DNA of 32,591 nucleotides, from assembly GCA_002261155.1 (NCBI GenBank), contig NKXN01000013.1, forward strand, positions 1-32,591. The letters are read 5' to 3'. The notes beneath the pieces were generated by a model that saw nothing but the letters and a program-made list of their open reading frames with translations, was not told the DNA's origin and did no database searches. This document shows positions 1-8,270 of this stretch, piece by piece. Positions within the stretch are counted from its first letter, which is position 1; each line of letters starts with the position of its first letter. A program made the translations under genes and the position numbers. Source of the DNA: Bacillaceae bacterium SAS-127. Its GTDB lineage: Bacteria > Bacillota > Bacilli > Bacillales > Domibacillaceae.

Positions 1-2
1 CT

Positions 3-56
3 CCGGCACTAATTGATCGAGAGCCAGTCAATTTTCATGATTTTGAATCTCGTTGA
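3..56 (+). CDS. 3' end of an unidentified open frame (partial)
   Basis: One plus-strand frame is open from the window edge to a TGA at 54-56 and would encode the 17-residue tail PALIDREPVNFHDFESR. The other two plus frames close within 15 bases. In B. subtilis the gene upstream of nfo is the RNA helicase gene cshB, but this tail is too short for me to match to it. It may be a real C-terminus or chance. Confidence 0.25.
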   Translation, partial: PALIDREPVNFHDFESR

Positions 57-127
57 TGGGGTTATGTTTCGAAAGCAATGGTCCTCACCTCAAAATTTAC
101 TATTACTTCCATTTTATAATTAAAAAA

Positions 128-168
128 GACTGTAGGCAAACTCGATAAAATCGAGTTTGTCTACAGTC
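128..168. repeat. Long palindromic repeat, terminator-like on the minus strand
   Basis: Two 19-base arms (128-146 and 150-168) pair with a single G.U position around a 3-base loop. On the minus strand the hairpin is followed by TTTTTT (complement of 122-127), so it could terminate minus-strand transcripts. Part of the right arm with its flank (155-174) occurs as an exact inverted copy at 32572-32591. This makes it a dispersed family rather than a unique terminator. Confidence 0.7.
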
Positions 169-170
169 TG

Positions 171-197
171 AAAGGTCTGCTTTTGCAGACCTTTTTT
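171..197 (+). terminator. Rho-independent terminator upstream of nfo
   Basis: The arms AAAGGTCTGC and GCAGACCTTT form a perfect 10-bp stem with a TTTT loop, followed by a T-run to 197. It would end transcription entering from upstream, so nfo probably has its own promoter in 198-240. Confidence 0.8.
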
Positions 198-255
198 GCT
201 GATAAATCATGCAATCTTTAGTACAATAAAGTTAGGGTAAAGGAGAGAGGTACGT

Positions 256-1149
256 ATGTTGAAAATTGGTTCTCATGTGTCGATGAGCGGTAAGAAAATG
301 TTGCTAGGTGCAAGTGAGGAAGCAGCTTCTTACGGAGCGAATACTTTTATGATTTATACGGGGGCGCCACAAAATACGCGAAGAAAGAAAATCGAAGACT
401 TGAATATTGATAAAGGGCAGTTCCATATGAAAGAGCATGGTATGGTCGATATTGTTGTTCATGCCCCATATATTATTAATATTGCTAACACAAAGAATCC
501 TGATACATTTGAATTAGGAGTCAATTTTTTGCGCACAGAAATTGATCGGACCGCTGCGCTCGGTGCCAAACAAATTGTTCTTCACCCAGGTGCTCATGTT
601 GGTGCTGGCACAGAAGCTGGTATTCAAAAAATTGTTGAGGGCTTAAACGAAGTATTAACGAAAGACGACGATGTGCAAATAGCTTTAGAGACGATGGCTG
701 GGAAAGGATCGGAATGTGGGGTTTCTTTTGAAGAACTGGCGATGATCATGGATGGCGTTCATTTAAATGAGAAGCTGTCCGTTTGTTTTGATACATGTCA
801 TACTCATGATGCTGGTTATGATATCGTGAACGATTTCGATGGCGTGTTGGATCAATTTGATCGTATCGTAGGGCTTGATCGATTAAAAGTTCTTCACATT
901 AACGATAGCAAAAATGAACGAGGGGCAAGAAAAGACCGTCATGAAAACATAGGCTTTGGTCACATCGGATTTGATGCACTTCAATACATCATTCACCATC
1001 CGCAATTAATCGATATTCCTAAAATATTAGAAACACCTTATGTTGGTGCAGACAAGAAGACGAGTAAGCCACCTTATCGTTTTGAAATTGAAATGTTGCG
1101 ATCAAAAGTATTCGATCCCGAAGTAAGGGACAAAATCATGGCTCCGTAA
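256..1149 (+). CDS. nfo: Endonuclease IV (AP endonuclease)
   Basis: This 297-residue protein has the usual length for the AP endonuclease 2 family. The family cuts the backbone 5' to abasic sites in base excision repair, using a trinuclear zinc site in a TIM barrel. Signature segments are visible: HPGAHVG, then [13 protein letters not shown], then [22 protein letters not shown], which supply the metal-binding His, Asp and Glu residues of the family. The ATG is preceded by AAAGGAGAG at about 8-base spacing. B. subtilis Nfo (YqfS) has the same neighbour, yqfT, and protects spore DNA. No strong promoter is obvious; TACAAT at 222-227 is the best -10 candidate. The gene converges on yqfT across a hairpin. 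Confidence 0.97.
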   Translation: MLKIGSHVSMSGKKMLLGASEEAASYGANTFMIYTGAPQNTRRKKIEDLNIDKGQFHMKEHGMVDIVVHAPYIINIANTKNPDTFELGVNFLRTEIDRTAALGAKQIVLHPGAHVGAGTEAGIQKIVEGLNEVLTKDDDVQIALETMAGKGSECGVSFEELAMIMDGVHLNEKLSVCFDTCHTHDAGYDIVNDFDGVLDQFDRIVGLDRLKVLHINDSKNERGARKDRHENIGFGHIGFDALQYIIHHPQLIDIPKILETPYVGADKKTSKPPYRFEIEMLRSKVFDPEVRDKIMAP

Positions 1150-1153
1150 GACA

Positions 1154-1207
1154 ACGATGAACATCCGGCAGTGCCTAATCACCGATAGACGCTGCCGGAT
1201 GGATCGT
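1154..1207. terminator. Hairpin between convergent nfo and yqfT (no U-tract)
   Basis: CATCCGGCAG (1162-1171) and CTGCCGGATG (1192-1201) are perfect complements. Flanking ACGAT (1154-1158) and ATCGT (1203-1207) can extend the stem. The convergent position suggests a shared terminator, but neither strand has a T-run after the stem, so it may act differently or weakly. Confidence 0.45.
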
Positions 1208-1212
1208 CGTGC

Positions 1213-1467
1213 TCATGGTTGAAACATAGAAAATAGTCTGTTAATCTTTCGCGCTGTTTGTTCATTTGTAATGCGAGCGATGTCCTTCAATAATTGAATT
1301 CTTTCTCCATCATTAAATAAATCAATTTTTTTCCTGCGCAGTTGGCCAGCAATTTTCTCTGCTTCCTCTTGTTTCAATGAAATACTTAACCCTCTTGCAT
1401 ATTTCATTAGTTCATCTGCTGTAATTGTTTGAGCTCTTTGATTGATTAAATGCTGAACAAGTTTCAC
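1213..1467 (-). CDS. yqfT: DUF2624 family protein YqfT
   Basis: This 84-residue, mostly helical protein has the same length and genomic place as B. subtilis YqfT, a member of the uncharacterised DUF2624 family. It has no signal peptide, membrane segment or metal motif, and it is rich in Lys, Arg, Glu and Gln. Translation probably begins at a GTG (complement of 1465-1467) with AAAAGGAGTGA just upstream. It is transcribed towards nfo and away from yqfU. The function is unknown. Family membership is judged from sequence similarity and synteny, not from a search. Confidence 0.85.
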   Translation of the reverse strand: MKLVQHLINQRAQTITADELMKYARGLSISLKQEEAEKIAGQLRRKKIDLFNDGERIQLLKDIARITNEQTARKINRLFSMFQP

Positions 1468-1561
1468 TGTCCGTCACTCCTTTTCTCTTCTTTATAAATG
1501 TATGAGGAATAGAAGAGATGAGTGAATTTGTAACAAAAATAATAATAAAAGGAATGATGGT

Positions 1562-2434
1562 ATGCCAAAACAACACAAAAAAGAAAAACCGACTCATTTA
1601 ATTTATCGCCTAGCACTTGTCTTTTTAGGAGCGGCACTTGCAGCGATTTCTATCGAATTATTTCTTGTCCCCAATAATATTATTGATGGTGGGATTATCG
1701 GGGTTTCACTGATTTTAAGTTACTTAATTGATCATCCTTTATTTTCCTTCTCTACATTTGTTATCGTACTAAATATCCCGTTCTTATATTTTGGTTATAA
1801 ACAGATCGGAAAAACATTTATGTTTTCTTCACTATTTGGCATTGTTTGTCTTGCAGCGATTGAAAGTCAGCTTCATCATTTCGATCCATTTACGACAGAA
1901 CCGGTGTTAGCTTCTGTATTTGGTGGGTTGATTTTAGGAGTAGGAGTAGGGCTTGTTATCCGACATGGCGGAACGCTTGATGGAACAGAAATTTTGGGGA
2001 TTTTAATGACGAAAAAGCTACCGTTTTCGGTTGGTGAATTTGTTATGTTTATTAATATTTTCATCTTTACTTGGGCGGCATTTGTGTTCGGACCAGAAAA
2101 TGCGATGTATTCTGTGATGACCTATTATATTGCATTTAAAGCGATTGATACGGTACTGCAAGGGCTAGAAGAAACGAAAGCCTGCATTATCGTGTCTGAT
2201 CATTATGATGAGGTGTCTGATGCGATTTTGCATCGATTGGGACGCGGAACGACAAAGCTGAAAGGAAAAGGTGGCTTCACGGATGCGGATAAAGATGTGA
2301 TTTATGTCGTTGTCACTAGGCTTGAAGTGATGAAGTTAAAAAATATCATTACCGATATCGATCCCAATGCCTTTTTAACGATTATGAATACGCAAGAAAC
2401 GCATGGCGCTCGTTTTAAGTCAGCGATTCATTAA
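1562..2434 (+). CDS. yqfU: YitT family membrane protein YqfU
   Basis: The protein has 290 residues. The N-terminal two thirds hold five to six hydrophobic segments starting near residue 12, with Gly-rich loops such as [10 protein letters not shown] and HGGTLDGTE typical of the YitT/DUF161 family. The C-terminal ~90 residues form the soluble DUF2179 domain ([16 protein letters not shown]). Full length is normal for the family; the transported substrate or role is not known. The ATG follows AAAGGAATGATGG. It is divergent from yqfT and separated from znuC by a terminator, so it is probably monocistronic. Confidence 0.9.
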   Translation: MPKQHKKEKPTHLIYRLALVFLGAALAAISIELFLVPNNIIDGGIIGVSLILSYLIDHPLFSFSTFVIVLNIPFLYFGYKQIGKTFMFSSLFGIVCLAAIESQLHHFDPFTTEPVLASVFGGLILGVGVGLVIRHGGTLDGTEILGILMTKKLPFSVGEFVMFINIFIFTWAAFVFGPENAMYSVMTYYIAFKAIDTVLQGLEETKACIIVSDHYDEVSDAILHRLGRGTTKLKGKGGFTDADKDVIYVVVTRLEVMKLKNIITDIDPNAFLTIMNTQETHGARFKSAIH

Positions 2435-2441
2435 AAATAGG

Positions 2442-2479
2442 CCGGAACCGTTTTTCGAAGCAGTTCCGGTTTACTTTTT
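2442..2479 (+). terminator. Terminator of yqfU
   Basis: CCGGAAC (2442-2448) pairs with GTTCCGG (2463-2469), followed by TTTACTTTTT. The T-rich tail overlaps the presumed -35 region of the zinc operon promoter. Confidence 0.7.
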
Positions 2480-2498
2480 CATCGAAATCCTGTATACT
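2470..2498 (+). promoter_or_regulatory. Candidate SigA promoter of znuC-znuB-zur
   Basis: TTTACT (2470-2475), a 17-base spacer and TATACT (2493-2498), which matches the -10 consensus at five of six positions and is preceded directly by TG. The start point would fall near 2505, just before the Zur-box-like operator. Confidence 0.5.
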
Positions 2499-2511
2499 TC
2501 AATTGGTTCTT

Positions 2512-2533
2512 AAATCGTAATCATTCTTATAAA
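2512..2533 (+). promoter_or_regulatory. Zur-box-like operator
   Basis: The left half AAATCGTAAT is a perfect half-site of the Bacillus Zur box as I recall it (AAATCGTAAT-N-ATTACGATTT). The right half, ATTCTTATAA, matches 5 of 10 positions. It lies just downstream of the inferred start point and before AAAGGAG, the position expected for repression by zinc-loaded Zur, whose gene is third in this operon. Confidence 0.65.
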
Positions 2534-2545
2534 GGAGAAATTTCA

Positions 2546-3334
2546 ATGAATCAATCACCTATCATTGAAATAAAAGACGTATCCTACAGTTATGACCGTG
2601 ATAATGTATTGGAAAACATTCAATTATCTGTCCCTAGAGGGGCATTTTTAGGTTTAGTAGGTCCAAACGGTTCGGGGAAATCAACGCTCTTAAAATTAAT
2701 TTTAGGGCTGTTAAAAGTAAAAGAAGGGGAAATTTTTCTTTTCGGCACGCCTCAACGCCAGTTTAAAAGCTGGGATAAGATTGGCTTCGTGTCACAAAAA
2801 GCGAACTCATTCAATACAGGATTTCCCGCAACCGTATTTGAAGTAGTAGCAAGTGGTTTAACCAAAAAGCTCGGTTTGTTTCGTAGGGCAGGTAGTAAAG
2901 AAAAGCAAGAAGTATTTGAAGCAGTTAAAGCGGTGGGCATGGAGTCGTTTTTGCACCGCAATATTGGTGAGCTTTCAGGGGGACAGCAGCAGCGAGTGTT
3001 TATTGCTAGAGCGATTGTCTCAAAGCCTGAAATCTTAATTCTTGACGAACCGACTGTTGGGGTTGATTCGAAAAATGTGCAATCTTTCTATGAAATGCTG
3101 TCGTATTTAAATAAGGAGATGGGGATTACTTTGTTACTGGTGACTCATGATATCGGGATTGTTAGCGATCAAGTGACGCATGTAGCTTGCTTAAACAAAT
3201 ATCTTCATTTTCATGGTAGCATGACGCAGTTTAAGCATTTAGATGAATCGGATCTGTCTAAGCTATATGGGCATGGAATTCACCTGTTAGAGCATCATCA
3301 CGACCATGACCATAAGGAGGGGGACAGTCAATGA
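2546..3334 (+). CDS. znuC: Zinc ABC transporter ATP-binding protein
   Basis: This 262-residue ABC ATPase has Walker A GPNGSGKST (39-47), the signature LSGGQQQR (143-150), Walker B ILILDEP (163-169) and a LLVTHD switch. It would energise zinc import with the ZnuB permease. Its tail is His/Asp-rich (HHHDHDHKEGDSQ), unusual for the cytosolic ATPase but fitting a zinc system. The ATG is preceded by AAAGGAGAAA. The end overlaps znuB by four bases (ATGA). The substrate assignment rests on the Zur-type operator, the fused operon with zur and similarity to the ZnuC/AdcC group. The binding protein ZnuA is not in this window. Confidence 0.93.
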   Translation: MNQSPIIEIKDVSYSYDRDNVLENIQLSVPRGAFLGLVGPNGSGKSTLLKLILGLLKVKEGEIFLFGTPQRQFKSWDKIGFVSQKANSFNTGFPATVFEVVASGLTKKLGLFRRAGSKEKQEVFEAVKAVGMESFLHRNIGELSGGQQQRVFIARAIVSKPEILILDEPTVGVDSKNVQSFYEMLSYLNKEMGITLLLVTHDIGIVSDQVTHVACLNKYLHFHGSMTQFKHLDESDLSKLYGHGIHLLEHHHDHDHKEGDSQ

Positions 3335-4164
3335 TTGACGCTATTTTACAATATGAATTTCTGCAAAATGCCTTTATTACAGGAATCATTATCGGGATCA
3401 TTGCTCCTTTACTTGGCGCATTTATTGTGGTGAGAAGGCTGTCGCTCATTGCCGATGCTCTTAGCCATGTGACGCTTGCTGGGATTGCAGCGGGTTTATA
3501 TTTTGGGCAAAAATTTGCCCTCACTTGGTTAAATCCGCTTTATGTTGGCATGGTGTTCTCGGTGTTCGGCTCTTTATTAATTGAGCGACTTCGCACAGTC
3601 TATAGGCATTATCAAGAATTAGCGATTCCGATTATTTTATCTGGTGGAATTGGGATCGGTGTTATTTTCATTTCGCTTGCTGAAGGCTTTAATACCGATT
3701 TATTCAGTTATTTGTTTGGAAGCGTCAGTGCCGTTAGCCATAATGATTTAATCGTTATTATTGTGATTAGCCTGTTTGTCGTTGCAACGGTCTTTTTATT
3801 GTATAAGGAGTTATTTTTGCTTTCCTTTGATGAAGAGCATGCCAAGGCATCGGGGATCGCTGCTAAATCGATCCATTTTGTTTTTATTGTGCTTGTGGCA
3901 CTTGTGATTGCAGCTTCGATGCGAATTGTCGGGGTGTTATTAGTATCCGCTTTAATGACATTGCCTGTAGCAGCGAGTATGAGGGTGGCTAGAGGGTTTA
4001 AGCAGACGATTTTCTTTTCAATTATCTTTGGAGAGATTGCAGTTGTCTCAGGGCTTGTTAGTGCGTATTATTTAGATTTGGCACCAGGAGGGACAATTGT
4101 TGTCGCTTCAATATTGATTTTGTTACTAGTCATTTCGTTGAAAAAGTTGAGCAAGCAATTTTAA
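3331..4164 (+). CDS. znuB: Zinc ABC transporter permease
   Basis: This 277-residue integral membrane protein has about eight hydrophobic segments and the ABC-3 family pattern, including RRLSLIADALSHVTLAG near the N-terminus and RIVGVLLVSALMTLPVA in the C-terminal half. It forms the membrane channel for zinc with ZnuC. Its ATG overlaps the znuC stop (ATGA) and is preceded by AAGGAGGGGG inside znuC, so the two are translationally coupled. zur follows after 15 bases. Confidence 0.93.
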   Translation: MIDAILQYEFLQNAFITGIIIGIIAPLLGAFIVVRRLSLIADALSHVTLAGIAAGLYFGQKFALTWLNPLYVGMVFSVFGSLLIERLRTVYRHYQELAIPIILSGGIGIGVIFISLAEGFNTDLFSYLFGSVSAVSHNDLIVIIVISLFVVATVFLLYKELFLLSFDEEHAKASGIAAKSIHFVFIVLVALVIAASMRIVGVLLVSALMTLPVAASMRVARGFKQTIFFSIIFGEIAVVSGLVSAYYLDLAPGGTIVVASILILLLVISLKKLSKQF

Positions 4165-4179
4165 TATGGGGTGAATAGA

Positions 4180-4593
4180 ATGAATTTGACTCAGGCAATG
4201 GAGCTTTTAAAGGCAAAGGGGTATAAGCAGACGGGAAAGCGAGAAGAGATGCTTTCTTTGTTTGCTAGAGAGGATAAATATTTAACCGCAAAAGATGTGC
4301 TTGAGGATATGAAAGTCGATTATCCAGGGCTTAGCTTCGATACGATTTATCGAAATTTGGCTTTGTTTGTGAGCATGGGAATTCTTGAAGAAACGGAATT
4401 ATCTGGCGAGCGCCATTTTCGCTTTACTTGCTCTCATGCGAAGCATCATCATCATTTTATCTGCATGGTATGCGGAAAAACGAAAGAGATTCATCTATGC
4501 CCGATGGACCATATCGATGAATTGAATGAGTATGATATTTCAGGACATAAATTTGAAATTTATGGAACTTGCCCGAGCTGCAAGGCATCCTAA
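4180..4593 (+). CDS. zur: Zinc uptake regulator Zur (Fur family)
   Basis: This 137-residue Fur-family repressor has an N-terminal winged helix ([21 protein letters not shown]). The C-terminal metal domain contains [15 protein letters not shown] and a closing CPSC, which provide the structural zinc cysteines and regulatory His/Cys ligands. I chose ATG 4180 rather than GTG 4171 because GGGGTGA at 4168-4174 then sits at a normal distance and the N-terminus matches B. subtilis Zur (YqfV). As the last gene of the znuCB operon it is probably autoregulated through the operator at 2512-2533. Confidence 0.93.
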   Translation: MNLTQAMELLKAKGYKQTGKREEMLSLFAREDKYLTAKDVLEDMKVDYPGLSFDTIYRNLALFVSMGILEETELSGERHFRFTCSHAKHHHHFICMVCGKTKEIHLCPMDHIDELNEYDISGHKFEIYGTCPSCKAS

Positions 4594-4605
4594 TCTTCAG
4601 AATCA

Positions 4606-4658
4606 AAAAGCCTGATTCCTCCGCTGTTAAGTGGAAGAATCAGGATTTTATGCTTTTT
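4606..4658. terminator. Bidirectional terminator between zur and yqfW
   Basis: CCTGATTC (4611-4618) pairs with GAATCAGG (4637-4644), and an inner TCCGCT/AGTGGA pairing extends the hairpin. AAAAAG on the left and GCTTTTT on the right give U-tracts in both directions. It serves the convergent genes zur and yqfW. Confidence 0.8.
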
Positions 4659-5238
4659 AATAGGTTAGGGAATGGTTATGCCAGTTTTGCACCCATTGTT
4701 GCGCCTGTGCCCAGTTATCTACTCGGATGACTCCTTTTGGAACAGGGTCTTGATTATAAGGTGTGTTAAATAGCATGACGGGAATATTAAGCTCTTCATG
4801 AATACTTACGGCATTATCATGTTTATCTTCAAAGAAAATATCAACTTGATATTTTTTGGCCGCTTTAATTTTGTCATGTGAACCAATGAGTTCGATATGA
4901 TCATATTGAAGGTTGTGCTCTTGAAACCATTTTTCTGTAATATATTGCAGGTGGTTTCTTCTAGCGCTAATAAAAAATAATTCAAATTGTTGTTTCCAGC
5001 TATCTAGTACTTCTTTTGCACCTGGTGCAATGGGCGAACTCTCATAAATGACTGGTTCACGCTCGTCAAACCAGTGACGAAAGCGGTCGGCGGGAATATT
5101 AAGCGCCTCTGATAAATCATACTTTTTTATATCGTTTAACGTTATATTCATGGAAAAATCTTGATTAATAAATGGAACTAAGCTAGTGGGACACGTAACA
5201 GTTCCATCAATATCGATACCAAAACGTTTTTGTTTCAT
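4657..5238 (-). CDS. yqfW: HAD-superfamily nucleotidase-like protein YqfW
   Basis: This 193-residue protein has the HAD nucleophile motif DIDGTVT at residues 9-15, a middle ISARR segment for motif II, and DIFFEDKHDNA for motif III/IV acidic residues. It resembles the 5'(3')-deoxyribonucleotidase-like group to which B. subtilis YqfW is assigned. Dephosphorylation of a nucleotide or related phosphate monoester is probable; the substrate is unknown. ATG at the complement of 5236-5238 follows AAGGAG. It is divergent from yqfX and convergent on zur. Confidence 0.85.
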   Translation of the reverse strand: MKQKRFGIDIDGTVTCPTSLVPFINQDFSMNITLNDIKKYDLSEALNIPADRFRHWFDEREPVIYESSPIAPGAKEVLDSWKQQFELFFISARRNHLQYITEKWFQEHNLQYDHIELIGSHDKIKAAKKYQVDIFFEDKHDNAVSIHEELNIPVMLFNTPYNQDPVPKGVIRVDNWAQAQQWVQNWHNHSLTY

Positions 5239-5391
5239 TGCATTTGCTCCTTACTTTGTTCACTGTTCCTCAAAGTGTACCATATTTTTGTGAGGATTGT
5301 TATCCTGCATTAACGGGCAGCTTTGAATAAATTTTTGCTTCTCGCAAACAATAACAGTGCTCCTTCAAATTGTGAAAGTGGGGGATGAACA

Positions 5392-5742
5392 GTGATGGAT
5401 GAAACCAATGATAAGAATCGGTTTGTGAATGACACAGATATGAGGCCTATGCGAGAAGAAACCGCTGCAGAACTTGCTGAGCCTATTCCTTTTCCGCGAC
5501 ATGATGTTTCTGAAGAAGTAGACAGAGATGTTCGAGAAGAGGAGGGAGGACGCGGGCTCGGTTATGCGGGTTTGATTTCCTCTATTCTTGCGCTCTTCAT
5601 GCTTCCTGTCTTATTCGGAGCTATCGGTGTCGTGCTAGGATTTATGGCTAGAAGAAGAGGTTCTGAAGGGCTTGGAGCATGGGCGATAGGGATCGGTGTT
5701 GTCGCTCTTGTAGTTGGTTTATTCGTTCTTCCGTTTTTCTAA
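5392..5742 (+). CDS. yqfX: Small membrane protein YqfX (DUF4190-like)
   Basis: This 116-residue protein has an acidic, charged N-terminal half (residues 1-55, rich in Glu, Asp and Arg) followed by two hydrophobic segments at about 57-78 and 93-115. They are separated by the short basic loop MARRRGSEGLG, the usual layout of DUF4190-type two-helix proteins. Start choice is GTG 5392, with GGGGG at 5380-5384 at 7-base spacing, or ATG 5395. Position and shape match B. subtilis YqfX. The function is unknown. It is followed by a shared convergent terminator with ispG. Confidence 0.8.
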   Translation: MMDETNDKNRFVNDTDMRPMREETAAELAEPIPFPRHDVSEEVDRDVREEEGGRGLGYAGLISSILALFMLPVLFGAIGVVLGFMARRRGSEGLGAWAIGIGVVALVVGLFVLPFF

Positions 5743-5762
5743 GATGATGTTTGAAAAAGGAG

Positions 5763-5807
5763 CAGAAAAGGGCCGTCTCATAAGTCATTGAGACGGCCTC
5801 TTTTCTG
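5763..5807. terminator. Bidirectional terminator between yqfX and ispG
   Basis: GGCCGTCTCA (5771-5780) pairs perfectly with TGAGACGGCC (5789-5798). CAGAAAAG and CTTTTCTG extend the stem, with one unpaired T, and supply T-rich tails on both strands. Confidence 0.8.
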
Positions 5808-5816
5808 TACCGAAAT

Positions 5817-6911
5817 TTATTTCGCTTCTTGATTTTGCAAATATTCTTCGGCGATTTTATCAATTTCTTTTTTCAATTCTTCGACCATCGTTTCCTCTGG
5901 TACTTTTCGAACGGTTTTTCCTTTGCGGAATAATAGACCTTCACCTCTTGCGCCAGCGATGCCAATATCGGCTTCGCGAGCTTCTCCCGGACCGTTTACG
6001 GCACATCCAAGAACGGCTACTTTGATCGGTACTTTAATCTTTTGGATATATTCTTCTACTTCATTGGCAATACTGATCAAATCAATTTCAATGCGTCCAC
6101 AAGTCGGACATGAAATTAATGTTGCTGCGTTCGAAGATAGTCCGAACGATTTTAATAACTCTCTTGCCACTTTCACTTCTTCAACGGGGTCGGCACTTAA
6201 AGAAATACGTAATGTATTCCCAATGCCTTTGCTTAAGATCGCTCCGAGACCAGCTGCACTTTTGACTGTACCAGCAAATAGCGTACCGGATTCAGTGATG
6301 CCAAGGTGCAGTGGGTAATCGAATGCACGAGCCGCTTTCTCATACGCTTCAATAGCAAGGTTTACATCTGATGCTTTCATGGAAACGATAATGTCATGAA
6401 AGTCTAGATCTTCCAAAATTTTAATATGATGCAATGCGCTTTCTACCATACCATCAGCGGTAGGGTAGCCATACTTTTCTAAAATTTTTCGCTCTAAGCT
6501 TCCGGCATTGACACCGATTCGAATCGGAATGCCTTTTGCTTTAGCCGCATTGACAACGGCTTCCACTTTTTCGCGGCGCCCAATATTTCCTGGATTGATT
6601 CGGATTTTATCCACGCCGCCTTCAATCGCTTTTAAGGCGAGTTTATAATCAAAATGAATATCGGCCACTAATGGAATGTTAATTTGTCTTTTTATATCAG
6701 CAATGGCATCAGCAGCACGTTCATCCGGGCAAGCGACGCGAACGATTTGACAGCCTGCTTCTTCCAGGCGATGAATTTCTTTGACTGTGGCTTCGACATC
6801 GTGAGTTTTTGTTGTCGTCATACTTTGAATAAATAGTTCATTACTTCCGCCAATAGTTAAATCGCCAACTTTAACAGGACGGGTATTTGAACGATGGGTG
6901 ATTTCACTCAA
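5817..6911 (-). CDS. ispG: 4-hydroxy-3-methylbut-2-en-1-yl diphosphate synthase
   Basis: IspG makes HMBPP from MEcPP in the non-mevalonate isoprenoid pathway, using a [4Fe-4S] cluster. The 364-residue protein begins [20 protein letters not shown], almost as in B. subtilis. It has the TIM-barrel segments [10 protein letters not shown] and [10 protein letters not shown], and carries the cluster cysteines in [12 protein letters not shown] and [18 protein letters not shown]. The start is a TTG (complement of 6909-6911) with AAAGGAG about 10 bases upstream. It has its own extended -10 promoter at 6962-6991 and shares a terminator with yqfX. Confidence 0.97.
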   Translation of the reverse strand: MSEITHRSNTRPVKVGDLTIGGSNELFIQSMTTTKTHDVEATVKEIHRLEEAGCQIVRVACPDERAADAIADIKRQINIPLVADIHFDYKLALKAIEGGVDKIRINPGNIGRREKVEAVVNAAKAKGIPIRIGVNAGSLERKILEKYGYPTADGMVESALHHIKILEDLDFHDIIVSMKASDVNLAIEAYEKAARAFDYPLHLGITESGTLFAGTVKSAAGLGAILSKGIGNTLRISLSADPVEEVKVARELLKSFGLSSNAATLISCPTCGRIEIDLISIANEVEEYIQKIKVPIKVAVLGCAVNGPGEAREADIGIAGARGEGLLFRKGKTVRKVPEETMVEELKKEIDKIAEEYLQNQEAK

Positions 6912-6961
6912 GGGTGATTCGCTCCTTTATAAGATCTAATAAAAAGCTTTTTCAATAAGTA

Positions 6962-6991
6962 ATTGTACCAGTATTTGAACATAGATGACAA
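6962..6991 (-). promoter_or_regulatory. Candidate SigA promoter of ispG
   Basis: On the minus strand: TTGTCA (complement of 6986-6991), an 18-base spacer and TACAAT (complement of 6962-6967), the latter preceded by TGG as an extended -10. Both boxes match consensus at five of six positions. Confidence 0.6.
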
Positions 6992-7012
6992 GAAAATGGC
7001 TAGTCAAAATAT

Positions 7013-7336
7013 CTATTCATAAACTGGAAATTGATAAGATTGGCCAATTTGGACTTTCTCAGGGGAAATGCCTTTGTTTAGCTGACTGAAATCATTAACA
7101 GCTTGAGCGATATCGACAGGCAGTTTTCCATTGTGTATTTCTTCTAAAATAGATAGAACGGTGTCGCCACTTTTCATTTTGACCGTTTGAGAAGGAATGG
7201 AGGTGCTAGTTACAGGAGAATGCTCTTTTTCATGAATAACGGATTGGTTTTTTTTCGGAAGGGAACCTCGCGTTAAATCATTCCAGGCGCCAGCTAATAC
7301 CATTAATAAAATGATAAAAAAGATAAAATTCTTCAT
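7013..7336 (-). CDS. yqfZ: Membrane-anchored LysM-like protein YqfZ
   Basis: The protein has 107 residues. An N-terminal hydrophobic stretch (residues 3-18) acts as signal anchor. A Ser/Thr/Pro-rich linker leads to a LysM-like module at about 53-105 (MKSGDTVLSILEEIHN, then NKGISPEKVQIGQSYQFP). It is probably exported and binds peptidoglycan. In B. subtilis the counterpart is expressed in the forespore; no convincing SigF/SigG promoter is visible here, only a weak CATATAT at the complement of about 7358-7364. ATG follows AAAGGAGGGAG. It lies between the yqgB terminator and the ispG promoter. Confidence 0.8.
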   Translation of the reverse strand: MKNFIFFIILLMVLAGAWNDLTRGSLPKKNQSVIHEKEHSPVTSTSIPSQTVKMKSGDTVLSILEEIHNGKLPVDIAQAVNDFSQLNKGISPEKVQIGQSYQFPVYE

Positions 7337-7391
7337 GTTCTCCCTCCTTTATTCTCAATATATGCTTGTCCTAACAATAAATGAACATAAT

Positions 7392-7425
7392 AAAAACTGA
7401 GGTGATCCTATGCGAATCACCTCAG
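7392..7425 (-). terminator. Terminator of yqgB
   Basis: CTGAGGTGAT (7397-7406) and ATCACCTCAG (7416-7425) are a perfect 10-bp inverted repeat. On the minus strand the stem is followed by TTTTTA, directly after the yqgB stop. Confidence 0.85.
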
Positions 7426-7435
7426 TAATTGTTCG

Positions 7436-8206
7436 TTATGCTTTAGATTTTGGAAGCGGGATGGCTCGAATCGCAAAATATATCACGCCGATCGTTAGTA
7501 GCCAGTCTAGTAAAAAGCTATAAGGAAACTGGATGTGTGCGAAATCTATCATCGTCATGATGACGATGGAGGGTGTAATCGCATAGGAGGCGATCCGAAA
7601 GCTGTGACGATATTCGATTTTTCTTTTCAGCCCTTTATTCATCCATGATCCTACGGCGGCGAAGATCGAGACTTTCATAAAGCCAATAGCCGAAACAAAT
7701 AAATAATAAATCATAAATAGTATCGGCAGAAAAATAACTAAATAAGATTGCAATGTGTCGATGTATGAAACGATTTGCTCGTTGGTCACGCTTTTAGCAG
7801 TAGGAAAAAGATAAGGGAAAGATTGCGTTTGTCCATTAACGGATAGGACGATTTCATTTTTCAAAAGACCTACTGCTCGGTCTTTGTTTTGTATGTCGAT
7901 GGCTGAAACAGTATTTAAAGGATCAAAAATGATTTCCGTCTGTCCGCTCTGAACAACTTTTGTCTTCGCGGAAGAAGTTAATACACCATCTTTAATGACA
8001 AACGGAGGGAGATCCTTTTTAACTGCGGTTTGTAAGTCCCCTAATCCACTTGTCGCGATATGGGTAAAATAAACGATGAAGGGTAAACAAGAGATGAGCA
8101 TAACAAAAAACACATAGCTGATCGTTTGCCCGATTCCTTGAAAACGAAAAAAGCCAATATGTTTAGGGGAATATAAGCTTTTGATGAATTGTTGAAGAAT
8201 AGTCAA
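7436..8206 (-). CDS. yqgB: DUF1189 family membrane protein YqgB
   Basis: The protein has 256 residues. One hydrophobic segment lies near 28-48, followed by an extracytoplasmic polar domain (about 50-150) containing VIKDGVLTSS and NTVSAIDIQNKDRAVGLL, and then three membrane segments near 152-178, 203-220 and 228-248. This layout matches DUF1189, including B. subtilis YqgB. The role is unknown. Translation starts at a TTG (complement of 8204-8206) with AAGGAGG 8 bases upstream. It is divergent from the phosphate cotransporter gene. Confidence 0.82.
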   Translation of the reverse strand: MTILQQFIKSLYSPKHIGFFRFQGIGQTISYVFFVMLISCLPFIVYFTHIATSGLGDLQTAVKKDLPPFVIKDGVLTSSAKTKVVQSGQTEIIFDPLNTVSAIDIQNKDRAVGLLKNEIVLSVNGQTQSFPYLFPTAKSVTNEQIVSYIDTLQSYLVIFLPILFMIYYLFVSAIGFMKVSIFAAVGSWMNKGLKRKIEYRHSFRIASYAITPSIVIMTMIDFAHIQFPYSFLLDWLLTIGVIYFAIRAIPLPKSKA

Positions 8207-8270
8207 GATAGTTGCCTCCTTATAAATCCATTGTATGAAAACTTAGTGAAGAAAGCCACTATTCATTTTT

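Noticed and set aside
5923-6318. 131-residue plus-strand open frame
   Set aside because: It is antisense to ispG, which is conserved throughout; it has no ribosome binding site and a Pro/Arg/Ser-biased composition.
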